A stretch of DNA of 64,000 nt from assembly GCA_036346395.1 (NCBI GenBank), contig CM070604.1, forward strand, positions 558,001-622,000. The letters run 5' to 3'. Below are positions 1 to 10,560 of this stretch, piece by piece. The stretch is from Hsuehochloa calcarea (lineage: Eukaryota; Streptophyta; Magnoliopsida; Poales; Poaceae). The first letter of the stretch is position 1, and the number at the start of each line of letters is the position of its first letter. The notes under the pieces were generated by a model. That model made no database searches and was not told the origin of the DNA. It saw only the letters and a list, made by a program, of their open reading frames with translations. A program made the translations under genes and the position numbers.

Positions 1-840
1 TGGCAGGGATTGGAGGACCTTCTCTTGGTTTATAGGCTTTATGTGCTGAAGGTAAAGCTCCATTATAATCAGTTTGTTTAATGATCAAAGCCATAATGTA
101 AGGTGCAAAGTTTATCCGTTTGACTCGATCATTCTTTGTTCCTGCTATCTCTCTTATGATAACATCCACAACATCAAACTTCCTTCCATGCATGATGCAT
201 TCCAATATATTCCAAACATGCCCTCTAATTGCATCATAATTCCCGCTCTTTGGTAATATGGTATGGTTAATGATCCTATTTACCAAGCTAGGAATAGGAA
301 GAAGTCTGTGATTTTACCAGGGACAAATCTTTGAGTGGTGTCATAAAATTCATTCCAAGCAGAAAGAGGGAGAACTGTGCCATCATAAATTTTCTCATAT
401 CTACTCGACTCGACATCCAATGCACGTTCAAACCCACGTTTTGAGCAGGAATGTCTCACTGTTCCTGTCATCCAAGTGAGCTGAGAAAAATCAGGAGGAA
501 TGCACTTTGTGGCATAGAATTGTGGATGATCTCATCACTATAGTTGCACTTTATTGCCACAAGGTTGTGAATCCCTACATTTGGAAGAGCTCAGTATGTA
601 CCCTCATATCTGTCAAGTCCATTGAGGTAGGACCAATTGATGTACTTGTGATCGTGAATGGTTTGTTTGGTCCATAAAGAGATCATAAACTCGCCTTTGA
701 AATTTGGTATGAAAACGAGGGTCATCAACTGTTTCTGGAAGTGAGTATTGATCTTTATCCCTAAGAATAGTGTAGTCGTCTGTGTAAGTCCTTTAAGATC
801 AATTTCAATCTCTTAGGTTCTCCTAGTTCCTCATCGATTC
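1..840 (-). pseudogene. degenerate retroelement-type ORF remnant
   Basis: Minus-strand reading gives broken pieces of a protein. The clearest is about 521-280, containing FYATKCIPPDF followed by TWMTGTVRHS and, further on, PLSAWNEFYD. A FYAT...(D/E)...TWMTG layout is, as I know it, typical of an ORF carried by many grass retrotransposons of uncertain class. Further upstream (about 750-620) the fragment DDPRFHTKFQRRVYDLF fits the start of the same kind of protein. Several stops and frame changes interrupt it, so it is not expressed as one product. It lies left of the copia polyprotein and in the same orientation, but I cannot show that it belongs to that element. The assignment is by motif resemblance only. 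Confidence 0.4.
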
Positions 841-1079
841 ATACTCAGATTCTTCTCCGATCCACTTTCTTCGATCCTGAATTATCCGATTCTTCCTCAT
901 TTCTTGAAGAAGATGCTCCAAAGATCCGAATAGTGCTTTGGGGATGACATCTTCATCCTAGGCATCTTCAAGAACAACAATGAATGGAATGTCAAAGTTT
1001 GAATCAAATGAACATGTGATTTTACATTTTTGTTGTCAGACAATCGGAAGCTCGCAAGTTGCACTCGGAACTACATTGG

Positions 1080-1685
1080 CGGAAGTTCCGCGTTTTCAAC
1101 GGCGGAAGTTCCGATTATCTGAGCCGATTCTAGGTCAATAGGAATTTTGGATTTTTCAATATTTGGATGGATTGAATCCATGGATTCGATGCATATACAT
1201 CATATGATCTTGAATAAACCTATTTTCCCAAGAATCAACCATGATTTCAACAATATTTGATTTTTCCCAAAATTTGACCTAGGGTTCATAAGGATGCAAA
1301 TCCAAGAAGGAATTGGAAATACCTTGAGAGAAATGAGAGATTGAACCCTTGGGAAGCAGTTGATTGGTTCGGATTGAAGGAATCACCGAAGAGGAACACG
1401 AATTTTCGGTGGAGAAAGAAAAAAGGAGAAGAGGCCTTCGGGATAGCACAGGGGCGGCTGGAGAGAGGTATAAAGCCGGAGTAACCGCAGTAATAAATGT
1501 TTCTCAACTACGGAAGCGGAAGTTCCAGAACAACAATGAAGTTCCGACAATGGAAGTTCCGCTACCGAAGGCGGAAGTTCCGATTATCCTGACGCTTCGG
1601 AAGGAGCTGAAAAACGGAAGTTCCGCAACACAACAGCGGAAGTTCCGGCACCGGAAGTTCCGCGCCTGGGAGGCCGGAAGTTCCG
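1080..1685. repeat. array of the 11-bp dyad CGGAAGTTCCG
   Basis: Exact copies of CGGAAGTTCCG sit at about 1080, 1103, 1572, 1615, 1637, 1652 and 1675, with imperfect ones near 1517 and 1541. The motif is an odd palindrome: half-site CGGAA, one central base, half-site TTCCG. All copies here read with central G on the plus strand, whereas the LTR at 7041-8332 has mostly central C on plus, so this block lies in the opposite orientation to that LTR. Several copies are followed by GATTAT. The block is probably part of an old LTR, but no clean LTR ends are visible. Confidence 0.7.
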
Positions 1686-1916
1686 ATTATCCTGACACTT
1701 CAGGGAAGAGGAAGTTGAAATTGAAGATTTTGCAAATAATCCTTAGTTTTTGCACTCAACCAAGTATCATTCAGGATTATTATGCAATAAAAAGACTAAT
1801 GTCTATATGATAAAGTAATTTTTATCAAAATATCACATTTGGAGCGAAAATTTGAGTAAAAACATCTTAAAATAGACAAAAATACAACTAAGACCCAAAG
1901 TGCATGTGACAAGAGT

Positions 1917-2230
1917 TCAAGCGACATTTGAATAGTCATTGACATTTAACTCATTCCTCAATAGGCAAAAGCGACCTTCATCTAAAGGTTTGGTAAAGAT
2001 ATCTGCTAATTGATTTTCAGTGCAAATGTGGCTAATTTTAATATCTCCCTTGCACACATGATCTCTAAGGAAATGATGGCGGATATCTATGTGCTTGGTT
2101 CTTGAATGTTGGACAGGGTTGTTGGCTATTTTCACTGCACTATCATTATCACACAAAGAGGCATTTTGTCAAATGTTATTCCATAATCCATCAAAGTTTG
2201 CCTCATCCAAAGCAATTGTGCACAACAACT
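1917..2230 (-). pseudogene. Ty1/copia RNase H, C-terminal part (broken)
   Basis: The minus strand encodes CDNDSAVKIANNPVQHSRTK and then HIDIRHHFLRDHV and LADIFTKPLDE, the hallmark end of copia RNase H. A frame change near 2160-2200 separates it from the upstream part of the same domain, whose segment KSTSGSCQFLGRSLVSWSSK is in the RT reading frame. It is the 3' end of the polyprotein. Beyond it, toward lower coordinates, come about 100 bases of AT-rich sequence and then unrelated repeats; no polypurine tract or LTR is seen directly next to it. Confidence 0.85.
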
Positions 2231-3507
2231 ACTGCGAAACATATTCGGCCGGCGGTGGAAAGGGCAACAGAGTTTTGTTTCTTGGAGGACCAAGACACTA
2301 AGGATCTACCTAAAAATTGACAACTCCCTGAGGTGCTTTTTCTATCCACTTTACAACCCGCATAATCCGAATCCGAATATCCAATCAAATCAAATTTTGC
2401 ACCTTTTGGATACCAAAGGCCAATACTTGAGGAATGCTTTAAATATCTTAATATTCTTTTGACAGCCATTAAATGACATTCTTTTGGAGCCGATTGAAAA
2501 CGTGCACACATGCAAACGCTAAACATAATATCAGGCCTAGATGCGGTAAGATAAAGCAAACTACCAATCATAGAACTATAAAGCTTTAAATCAACCGATT
2601 TACCTCCTTCGTTTAGATCAAGATGTCCATTTGTAGCCATGGGAGTCTTGATGGGCTTTGCGTCATCCATGCCAAATCTTTTGAGTAAGTCCTTCACATA
2701 CTTGGATTGGCTTATGAAGACCCCATCCTTGAGTTGTTTGATTTGAAGTCCAAGAAAGAAACTGAGTTCTCCTATCATTGACATCTCAAACTCCCTAGAC
2801 ATCATATCACCAAACTCTTTGCAAAAATCTTGATTAGTAGAACCAAAAATTATATCATCCACATAAATTTGACAAACAAAGAAATCATCATCAATAATTT
2901 TGGTAAACAAAGTTGTATCAACCTTTCCGATTTTGAATCCCTTGGAGAGTAGAAAATCTCGAAGGCGCTCATACCATGCTCTAGGAGCTTGTTTTAAACC
3001 ATATAGCGCCTTTGAGAGTTTATACACATGATTAGGATTTTTGGGATCTTCAAAACCCGGAGGTTGTTCAACAAAGACAAGTTCGGATATTTTGCCATTT
3101 AGGAAAGCACTTTTAACATCCATTTGAAATAATTTAATGTCAAAGCATGAAGCAAAAGCAAGTAAAATGCGAATAGACTCAAGTCTTGCTACGGGTGCAA
3201 ATGTTTCATCATAATCTAAACCCTCAACTTGAGTATATCCTTGAGCAACTAACCTTGCCTTGTTTCTTACCACAACTCCATTTTCATCTTGTTTATTCCG
3301 AAAGACCCATTTTGTGCCAATAACATTATGCTCCTTGGGTCTTTCCACCATTGTCCAAACATCATTTCGGGCGAAGTTATTTAGCTCCTCATGCATAGCA
3401 TTCACCCAATCCGGATCTTCTAGTGCTTCATCTATACGCTTTGGTTCCAAAGAGGAAACAAAAGAGTAATGTTCACAAAAGAAGCAATACGAGGCGAGTT
3501 TGGACAC
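2231..3507 (-). pseudogene. Ty1/copia reverse transcriptase domain
   Basis: This is an open stretch of about 420 codons on the minus strand. It starts near DPDWVNAMHEELNNF, continues with NKARLVAQGYTQ and FAPVARLESIR, and has the active-site box YVDDIIFGS near 2850-2875, then FFLGLQIKQ and YLTASRPDIMFSV. These are diagnostic of copia RT. The domain copies retrotransposon RNA into DNA inside virus-like particles. It is the best kept part of this element, but the frames on both sides are broken. The lineage looks SIRE/Maximus-like from the LTR and PBS layout, which is an inference. Confidence 0.93.
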
Positions 3508-4230
3508 CTTTGCTTACTTCACCCAATATTTGGTCTATTGGGTGGTCTTTGGCTATTGCGTTGTGGATCCTTTGAGGTAGATTAAATGATTGATCTCCTT
3601 CCTTGACATCTTCTTGATTTTGATTTATTTCATTTGTCACGGAAGAGGTAGGTGGCTCAACTCTCATGGATGATGATGGTTCACTTTGATCTTCTTTTGG
3701 CTTAATATCCCCAATTTGCATATTTTCATTGCTTCCATAAGAGCTCCATTACCTACATCATCAAAATCCTCTTGCTCTTCTTGAGAGCCGTTAGTTTCAT
3801 CAAATTGTACATCGTGTCTTTCTTCAACAATACCACTAGTTTTGTTAAAGACACGATATGCTTTGCTATTTGAGGAATAACCAAGTAGAAAACCGACATC
3901 ACACCGACTTGCAAATTTAGAAAGTCGAACACCCTTTCTTAAGATATAGCATTTGCAACCAAATACTCTAAAGTAAGAAATGTTGGTTTTCTTCCAACAA
4001 GGAGTTCATAGGAAGTCTTTTTCAAAAGTCTATGCAAATAAAGGCGATTTATGGCATGACAAGCGGTATTAATGGCTTAGCCCAAAAGCGATCGGAGTAT
4101 TATACTCATCAAGCATTGTCCTAGCCATTTCTATTAATGTACGATTTTTCCTTTCTACTACTCCATTTTGCTCGGAGTGTAGGTAGTGGAAAACTCATGC
4201 TTTATTCAAGTTCATCACAATAATCTTCAA
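3508..4230 (-). pseudogene. copia integrase C-terminal part and linker (frameshifted)
   Basis: This is the linker between integrase and RT on the minus strand. A short open stretch at 3721-3473 is acidic and Ser/Gln rich. The region 3830-4230 translates in pieces to the integrase C-terminal half: the cysteine-poor part with a conserved asparagine/arginine-rich stretch and the GYS-type segment around 3870-3890. It contains stops and frame changes. Some breaks fall where CAGG would be expected but CGG is written (for example near 4100 and 4175), so part of the damage may be sequence error. Confidence 0.6.
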
Positions 4231-4232
4231 TA

Positions 4233-4620
4233 TTAGTGTTTTTGAACTGGAACCATTATCACTCTGATTTTCTTTATTATAAAATCAAATTCATTTTGAG
4301 CCCTTTTTGCAAAACTTTTAAAAATCTTGGGAGCTTCACCTTTGTCATATAAGAAGAATACCCATGTATATCTAGAGTAATCATCTACAATGACTAAACA
4401 ATAGCTATTGCCCCCAATGCTCTTATAGGTTGTTGGCCCAAACAAATCCATATGTAAGAGCTCCAATGGCCTAGAAGTTGACATGATACTTTTGGAAGGA
4501 TGAGAGTTAGCAACTTGCTTTCCGGCTTGACAAGCACTACAAAGTCTATTTTTCTCAAACTTCACATCCTTCAAGCCAACTACTAAGTCATGTTTGAAAA
4601 GCTTTTAAGTTGAATCATTC
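4233..4620 (-). pseudogene. Ty1/copia integrase core (broken)
   Basis: The minus strand encodes CSACQAGKQVANSHPSKS, the CxxC half of the zinc-binding HHCC motif, followed by LELLHMDLFGPT, with the first catalytic Asp, and YCLVIVDDYSRYTWVFFL, with the second. This is the standard copia integrase layout: it inserts the cDNA into the chromosome. The frame is lost near 4250 before the DDE glutamate. The upstream piece 4854-4630 (NFNLLSVAQLCDLGLTCSFS) matches the pre-integrase/protease linker of copia polyproteins. Confidence 0.88.
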
Positions 4621-4629
4621 CCACATGAC

Positions 4630-5160
4630 CTAGTCTTCTATGCCATAACCAACCCATTGAAGTTTTGCAATCAAACAAGTTTTCAAACACGATTCATTTG
4701 AGGTGAAATCAACCAAATAAAGATTGCCGAATCTAAAGCCTTTAAAAATCATTTCATTTTCTTTTTCTTTAAAAATAGTGACCTCCTTTTTAGAGAAAGA
4801 GCAAGTTAATCCAAGATCACATAATTGAGCAACGGATAGCAAGTTAAAATTCAAAGTTTCTACTAAAGATACATTTGAAATGGAAAGGTCATTTGAGATA
4901 GCAATTTTACCTAAGCCAATTACCTTTCCTTTGCTATTGTCACCAAAAGTGATCTTTTCATTTCGCTCCCGTTCTCAAATGAGGTGAACATTTTCCGGTC
5001 TCCGGTCATGTGTTGAGTGCATCCACTATCACGCACCCAATGCCTTCCACGGTCTTGTAGTTCACCTACAAAGAGATCAAGTTCTTTTAGGTACCCATAT
5101 TTGTTTGGGTCCTTGGAGGTTAGTTATCAAAGATTTGGGCACCCAAATAGCATTCTTTTA
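4630..5160 (-). pseudogene. copia protease / GAG-pre-integrase segment (broken)
   Basis: Reading minus, NFNLLSVAQLCDLGL and the downstream VDFTSNESCLKTCLIAK are typical of the GAG-pre-integrase domain. The region 4860-5060 holds the protease part: WVIDSGCSQHMTG-like residues can be traced in pieces near 5000-5040 but not in one frame. I see no intact aspartic-protease motif in a continuous ORF. Confidence 0.6.
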
Positions 5161-5164
5161 ACAC

Positions 5165-5875
5165 CTAAAATTGAGGTGCCAACAAACCTAGCAAACACTT
5201 TTCCATCTTTGGCCTTTTGAGCATATAACAAGAATCAAACAAGCCAATTGATGAAACCTTACCAATAGGACACTTTTGTTGAACATGTCCTATTTCCCGG
5301 CATTTTTGGCAAAACTTGCCATTTTGATTAACAAACCTCACGGGCTTGTTTACCGGTTTCTTACCTTTCTTGGGTACGTACCCAAGTCCTTCCTTATTGA
5401 ATGAGCACCTTTGCTCACTCAAAAGCTTGTCAAGGGTAGCTTTACCCTTGAAGCACCTTTCCAAGCTCTTACTTAGCTTGGTGACTTGCTCCTTTAGCTC
5501 ACTATTTTCTACACATAGCTTATCACAAGATTTAGCATTTTCAATTTTTGAATCAACACTAGAGCTACATGGTATAGCAAGCAAGTCATCGCAAGAAGTG
5601 GATATGCTAGTTCTAGCAATGTTTACACTAGGCATTTTTTCTTGAATATCGCAAGCAACACCAATGCTAGTGTAAGACTTATCTTGGACAAGCAAATCAT
5701 GAGCATCTTTCAATTCATCATAAGAGTTTTTTAAAGATATATGCTCTTTCTTTAAGACTCTAAATTTAGCTTTTTCTTTTCCAAGATATTCATTTAATTC
5801 TTCAAGCATATCCATAAGCTCATCATAGGAGGGTTCTTCACTATCAAGAGATTTTACCTTTTCCCCTTTTGCCAT
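5165..5875 (-). pseudogene. copia gag C-terminal part with CCHC zinc knuckle
   Basis: This is an open frame of 236 codons on the minus strand. Residues roughly 20-70 form a Glu/Lys-rich coiled coil (ELNEYLGKEKAKFRVLKKEH). Near the end is a CCHC knuckle, CQKCREIGHVQQKCP, the RNA-binding motif of retrotransposon nucleocapsid. A second, upstream knuckle lies in the neighbouring piece at about 6170-6110 (CYECDEKG, then frame loss). Two knuckles separated by a long coiled coil agree with the SIRE/Maximus copia lineage. The start is lost in a frameshift near 5880-6040. Confidence 0.85.
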
Positions 5876-6040
5876 GAGGCAAGTGGGAGTAGAAAATAGC
5901 GATGGAGCCTCCTTGATAGCAATACCAACAAGTCCTCTTTTCTTGGAGGACCCTCAATATCAGTCGAGTCGAATCAGAATACTCCTTGTCGAGTCCCATT
6001 CTCGATATGTGCTTCATTCTTGCCATCCTTGTGAAGCTTC

Positions 6041-6982
6041 TTAAAAGCTTCTTCTTACCATTGAATTCCTTCTTCTTTGATGATTTACCCTTGTCATCCT
6101 TCTTGGTCGGGCAATGAGAGGCAATGTGCCCTTCTCATCACACTCATAGCAACGAATGTTGCTATAGCGCTTCTTCTCATTGGATGATTGCCCTTTTGCA
6201 ATCTTATCGAAGTTGAAGCTTCTATGAGGTCGTCTCCTCATGAACTTTTTCATTCTTCTCACAAGGAGAGCAAATTCCTCCTCGGAGTCCTCATCCTCAT
6301 CTTCTTCATCACTTGATTCCGCTTTTGCCTTAAAAGCGGTAACTTTCTTCCTTGAAGAAGTTGACTCAATGAGCTCTTCCTTGTCTTTCTTGTAAAGCTC
6401 ATTTGTGATTAGGTTTCCCAAAAGCCCGGTTGGCGTCATCCTTGGCAACTCGGGAGAGTTGAGAAATAATGTCACCAACACTTCGTACTTGTCGGGAAGA
6501 GCCCTAAGCATCTTGCGCACTACATCAATATCAAGCAAATTAGTACCAAGACCCTTGAGCTCATTTACAATGTTGTTGAGTCTAGAGTACATTTCGAGAT
6601 ACTCTCTTGAGGCAACATTGTAAATGTCTCATATTGATCCTAAGCCTATGCAATTTGGCTTCTTTAACCGTGGATGTGCCCTCATGAATTTGAGGCGTGG
6701 TCCATATCTCGTGAGCGTTTCAAGGTTGCTCACGCGATTGAACTCATCCGCGTTTAAAGCTCCAAAGAGAGCATTCATTGCTTGAGCATTGAGGTGAGAA
6801 TTTCGTTCGTCTTGATCCGTGGTGTGTGTGGGATCAAGCGGCATAACGAAACCTTCACTTACAATTCTCCATACGCTTGGGCTCATGGCCTTTAAATAGA
6901 TTGACATTCTAATTTTCCAATAAGAATAATTTGATCCGTCAAATAGAGGAGCCTTGCCTATAGACATTCCCTCATTGGCCAT
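6041..6982 (-). pseudogene. Ty1/copia gag, N-terminal part (frameshifted)
   Basis: The likely start is the ATG at 6982 on the minus strand, giving MANEGMSIGKAPLFDGSNYS and then YWKIRMSIYLKAMSPSVW, a standard plant copia gag opening. The frame changes near 6700 and resumes at 6592 (LNNIVNELKGLGTNLLDIDV, LRALPDKYEVLVTLF), which is the UBN2/gag-polypeptide signature. An acidic Glu/Asp run follows and then the first zinc knuckle, lost to a one-base shift after CYECDEKG. Gag builds the cytoplasmic particle in which reverse transcription occurs. Confidence 0.88.
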
Positions 6983-7026
6983 CCTTTTCTCTCCTAGGCG
7001 GTTAAGTCTAAAATTAGAGAGACCAA

Positions 7027-7038
7027 GCTCTGATACCA
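7027..7038 (-). other. primer binding site (initiator tRNA-Met)
   Basis: The minus strand reads TGGTATCAGAGC, the standard complement of the 3' end of initiator tRNA-Met used by most plant copia and many Gypsy elements. It lies two bases from the LTR edge at 7041, and so marks 7041-8332 as the 5' LTR of the minus-strand element to its left. Confidence 0.92.
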
Positions 7039-7040
7039 CT

Positions 7041-8332
7041 TGTAGGATCAAGGATAACCGACTAGAGGGGGGTGAATAGGAGGTTTCTAAATTTTCTTAA
7101 TCAAATTACCGAAATTAGCAAGATACTCTAAGCAAAGATATTTAACACAATCTATGAGCTACAAAATAAGTGCAATAAGTATAGACAAGAATCAACCGCA
7201 CAAGGACAAGGGGGTTTTTCCCGTGGTATCGAAGATTTGTCGATCTTCACTAGTCCACGTTGAGGAAGCTTGACCACTCAAGCCGGCTCCACAAATTAAG
7301 CCTACCCTCGATCACTTGGTTGTTCTTCCTCCTCTCCGGAGTTGGTGAACACCGACCAATCATCCTGGCAAACAGCGGGTCTCTTCACAAGCTTCTTTGA
7401 AGAGATCACCGAGCAACCTTCGCCAAGTCGTCTAGGTGCCGACAAGCACCAAGAGAATAGAACTTGAACTTCACTTGACGACAATCAAGAGCCAATGGAT
7501 CAACTAAGAATGCAATGCTCTTGTTTTTCCTCACTACCTCACAAATGTGTGCAAAGAGAGTAAATGAGGAGTGAGAGGAGTGCTCAAGGCTCAAATGAAT
7601 TGAATGAATGCTCAACAACACGTCCTTGAGCTGGTGGGGGTGTATTTATACCCCCAACAACCAAATATGACCGTTATGCAGAAAATCAGGCAAAAGTCAG
7701 GGAAATCGGAAGTTCCGCAGTACAAGGTGCGGAACTACCGCACTTCACTCGAGTGCACTGTAACGGTCATCACAGTGAGCATTAAATGCTCTGAACTAGC
7801 CGTTGGATTTATGTGCGGAACTTCCGCCATAAGGATTTCGGTTCTTCCGATTAATCGGAAGATCCGCTTTTACACAGCGGAACTACCGCACTCGTGAAAA
7901 CGGCTAAGTCCCAAAACGGGTGCTCTCTGGAAAAAACCGACCGCGCATAATTCGGAGCAACCGATTAATCGGAACTTCCGCTCATTTCATTGCGGAACTT
8001 CCGCGCTTGAGAATTTGGCTAAGTCCCGAAAAGGATGCTCTCTGGAAAAATTCAACCGCGCATATTTCGGAGCAGCCGATTAATCGGAACTTCCGCTCAT
8101 TTCACTGCGGAACTTCCGCACTTGAAAAATCGGCTAAGTCCCGAAGAGGATGCTCTGGAAAAATTCAACGCAGCTTTTTGAACATCCGATTAATCGAACT
8201 TCCGCTCATACAAGCCGCGAACGTCCGATTGTGTTCTGGAAAAATGATTTTCTTTTTAAACCAAACCAAAAGAACATGCATGATCCTAAGTTGATCCAAA
8301 GGCATAATGAGATGCTTTCAAGCTACTAGACA
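7041..8332 (-). mobile_element. copia LTR with a PBS on one side and a PPT on the other
   Basis: On the minus strand it begins TGTCTAGTAGC and ends GATCCTACA; length is about 1.29 kb. A TATA box (minus GGTATAAATAC) sits at about 7645-7658. Upstream of it, at 7707-8240, are about ten copies of the dyad CGGAACTTCCG or close variants. A 115-bp unit beginning GGCTAAGTCCC is repeated about three times in tandem (7902, 8017 and 8132). The left edge is followed by a PBS and the right edge by a polypurine tract, so this LTR serves as 5' LTR of one element and 3' LTR of another. Confidence 0.85.
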
Positions 8333-8345
8333 AGCTCCCCCTTAA
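8333..8345 (-). other. polypurine tract
   Basis: The minus strand reads TTAAGGGGGAGCT, directly against the TGTCTAG start of the LTR. This is where plus-strand synthesis of a retrotransposon starts, and it is expected before a 3' LTR. It therefore belongs to a second element whose body should lie to the right. Confidence 0.75.
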
Positions 8346-8605
8346 TAGTACGACATTTATCCTATAATCCGGTCTTCCTCCATACTCCGAAGACCGGTAA
8401 AATCAAAAGGGGTCCTAGTCTATTTATACCTTGTCTTTGAGACCAACTCCATCTTTTCAACATTCTTTGACATGCAGCTCCTTGGATTTACTTTGTCATT
8501 TGGGACTATGCCTTGTAAACACTTCAACAAACATGTTAGTCCCATATTCACATAATGTCATTAATTACCAAAATACAATTTTTAGGGGCCTAGATGCTTT
8601 CACCA
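8346..8605 (-). mobile_element. stub of a second copia element (3' untranslated part)
   Basis: This is noncoding sequence next to the polypurine tract, ending near the word GGGGCCTAGATGC. I recall that word from 3' regions of SIRE/Maximus-type elements; this is memory, not a search. No RNase H or RT sequence follows, so the second element is cut off after roughly 270 bases. Confidence 0.5.
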
Positions 8606-9303
8606 GGGAAAGTTATGTGTGTATGGACTAGGTCTGTGTGGTGTATCCATGAAAATGTAACTAAATACCCTTCCTCTCAATGTAAGGATATATGGCCCTA
8701 AGGGCATGTAGAGGGGGGAGGGGGCTCCTCATTCGCACACTCATAATGCAGTACACTCAAACATATTGCGCATTTCGCTTCTCTCCCCTTCAGTCCTCCC
8801 ATGACAAAAGGATACCTCATACCCATTGTATAGCTTCGATGCTACGACAATTGGCGTCATCTATGCTGACCGAACAAGAGGCTACGCATGAAGGAGCCAA
8901 AGCCCACTTTTGACAAGAGGCCACCCCACACATGGGTCGAAGCCCACCCCCGTGAGGCCGGGATCGAAGTCCTTTTTTTTGGCCGAAGCCCCCACCCCCA
9001 CCCCTTCGCAGCCCACCCGAGGCCGCGGCAGATGCTCCTCGGCTCCACGAGCTCCGTCGGATCGCCTCCGCACCGTAGGCCTCCGCCTCCGGACTGAAGC
9101 CTCCCTGGCACCCATCATCACCTCCGATGCCAGCACTCCCCTCGGGGCCCCTCCGGCGTCACCCACTCAGTGCCACCACGCTCCGGAGCGGCCTCACCTC
9201 CTCAGGGGGCCCTCCGCGCAGCGCCTCCTCGCCATCTCCCCCGTGACGCGGGCCACACCAACTCCGCGTGCCTTGCCTCTCCCCGGAGTGGCCCACGCCT
9301 TCA
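8606..9303. other. unclassified stretch, GC-rich in its right half
   Basis: The left half is AT-balanced and shows no motif. The right half (8890-9300) is GC-rich with long proline/alanine-rich open frames on both strands. These follow base composition and match no family I know. It could be a captured exon or promoter fragment, since it sits between two retrotransposon pieces. No function is assigned. Confidence 0.4.
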
Positions 9304-10560
9304 TGTAGGATCAACGATAACCGACTAGAGGGGGTGAATAGGAGGTTCTAAAAATTCTTACTTTCTAAAACTAATTTATGCAATTTTAGAGCTAAGCAAG
9401 ATTTATATTGTAATTCAAGACCTACTCAATTCTAGTAAAGCTATGGCACTACAAGACAAGACTCTACAAAAAAATATCTCTAGCATAACTAAATATGACA
9501 ATCTCAATAATCTTAATTTACCATAAATATAAATGCGAAAAGTAGAGGCAAAGAAATAACCAAATGATGACTCACTATGTTTTGCCGTGGTATCGAAGAC
9601 TTGCCGGTCTTCATTAGTACACATCGAGGAAAGCCCAAGCGACTTGGACCGACTCCACGAATTAAGCCTTATTCCTCGATTCCTCTAGTGGTTGTTCTTC
9701 TTCTGCTCCGGAGATGGCGAACATCGAGCCACTCACAATTTACTGCTGGGCCTCTTTACAATCTCCTTGAAGAGATCACCGCGTGAACTCCCGCCAAGCC
9801 GTCTAGGTGCCGGGAAACACCAAGAGTAATGAGCCACAATCTTCACTTGGTGGCAATCAAGTGCCAAGGATCAATCTAGAAATGAATGCACTTGAATTTT
9901 GTTAAACAACCTCATAATGAATGCAACAAGTATATATAAGGTGTGGACAGTATGCTTTTAGCTCAAAGATGTTAAATGAGGTCTCTTCTACTTGTCCTTG
10001 AACTGGAGGAGGGGTATTAATACCCCCACCAATAATTTTGACTGTTAGAGGTAAGATCCTGAATTTTTTAGCACGAGCGGTAATACCGTCGTTCATCGGC
10101 CGATACTACCACACTTCCACTGCCTGCACAGTAACGGCTATAGCAGACAAAATTAATGTCTATGAACTAGCCGTTGAATTTGCGATGCGGTACTACCGCC
10201 ATTGTATATGCGGCAGTTATGCTCTCCGGTAGTTCTGTTCACATAGGGCAGTACTACCGCTTTCCTTAGAGGTCAAAAACTGACCCTATCTGGAAATAAC
10301 ATGCCGCTAACTAAGTTTTGGTACTTCCGGTATGCGGTAGTTCCGCTCAGGATATGCGTTCGTACCGCGTGCGGTAGTTCCGCCAAATGAATCCTGATAC
10401 TACCTCCTTCCAGGGGAGCAAACATGCTCCTAAAGGTTTCTCTCTGGAAAATACGTACCACCAACTATGTTTTGGTCCGACCGGGTTGCGGTAGTACTGC
10501 ACCACCTTCCCAGTCATACCTTTGTGCGGTAGTACTGTTAAGTAAACGTCAGTACACAGT
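9304..10560 (-). mobile_element. second copia LTR, related, probably solo
   Basis: It begins on plus with TGTAGGATCAACGATAACCG and continues GACTAGAGGGGGTGAATAGG, matching the edge of the LTR at 7041 for about 45 bases; the sequences then diverge. Its central part carries dyads of a different half-site: CGGTACTACCG at 10188 and CGGTAGTTCCG at 10335 and 10372, plus looser copies. A TATA-like palindrome lies near 10010-10027 (GGGGTATTAATACCCCC). No PBS or gag is seen to the left. The right edge is uncertain (10540-10620) and no target duplication was found. Confidence 0.65.

Noticed and set aside
8890..9308. Possible captured exon with Pro/Ala-rich frame
   Set aside because: No recognisable domain, frames on both strands, no splice context. 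Described only as an unclassified stretch.
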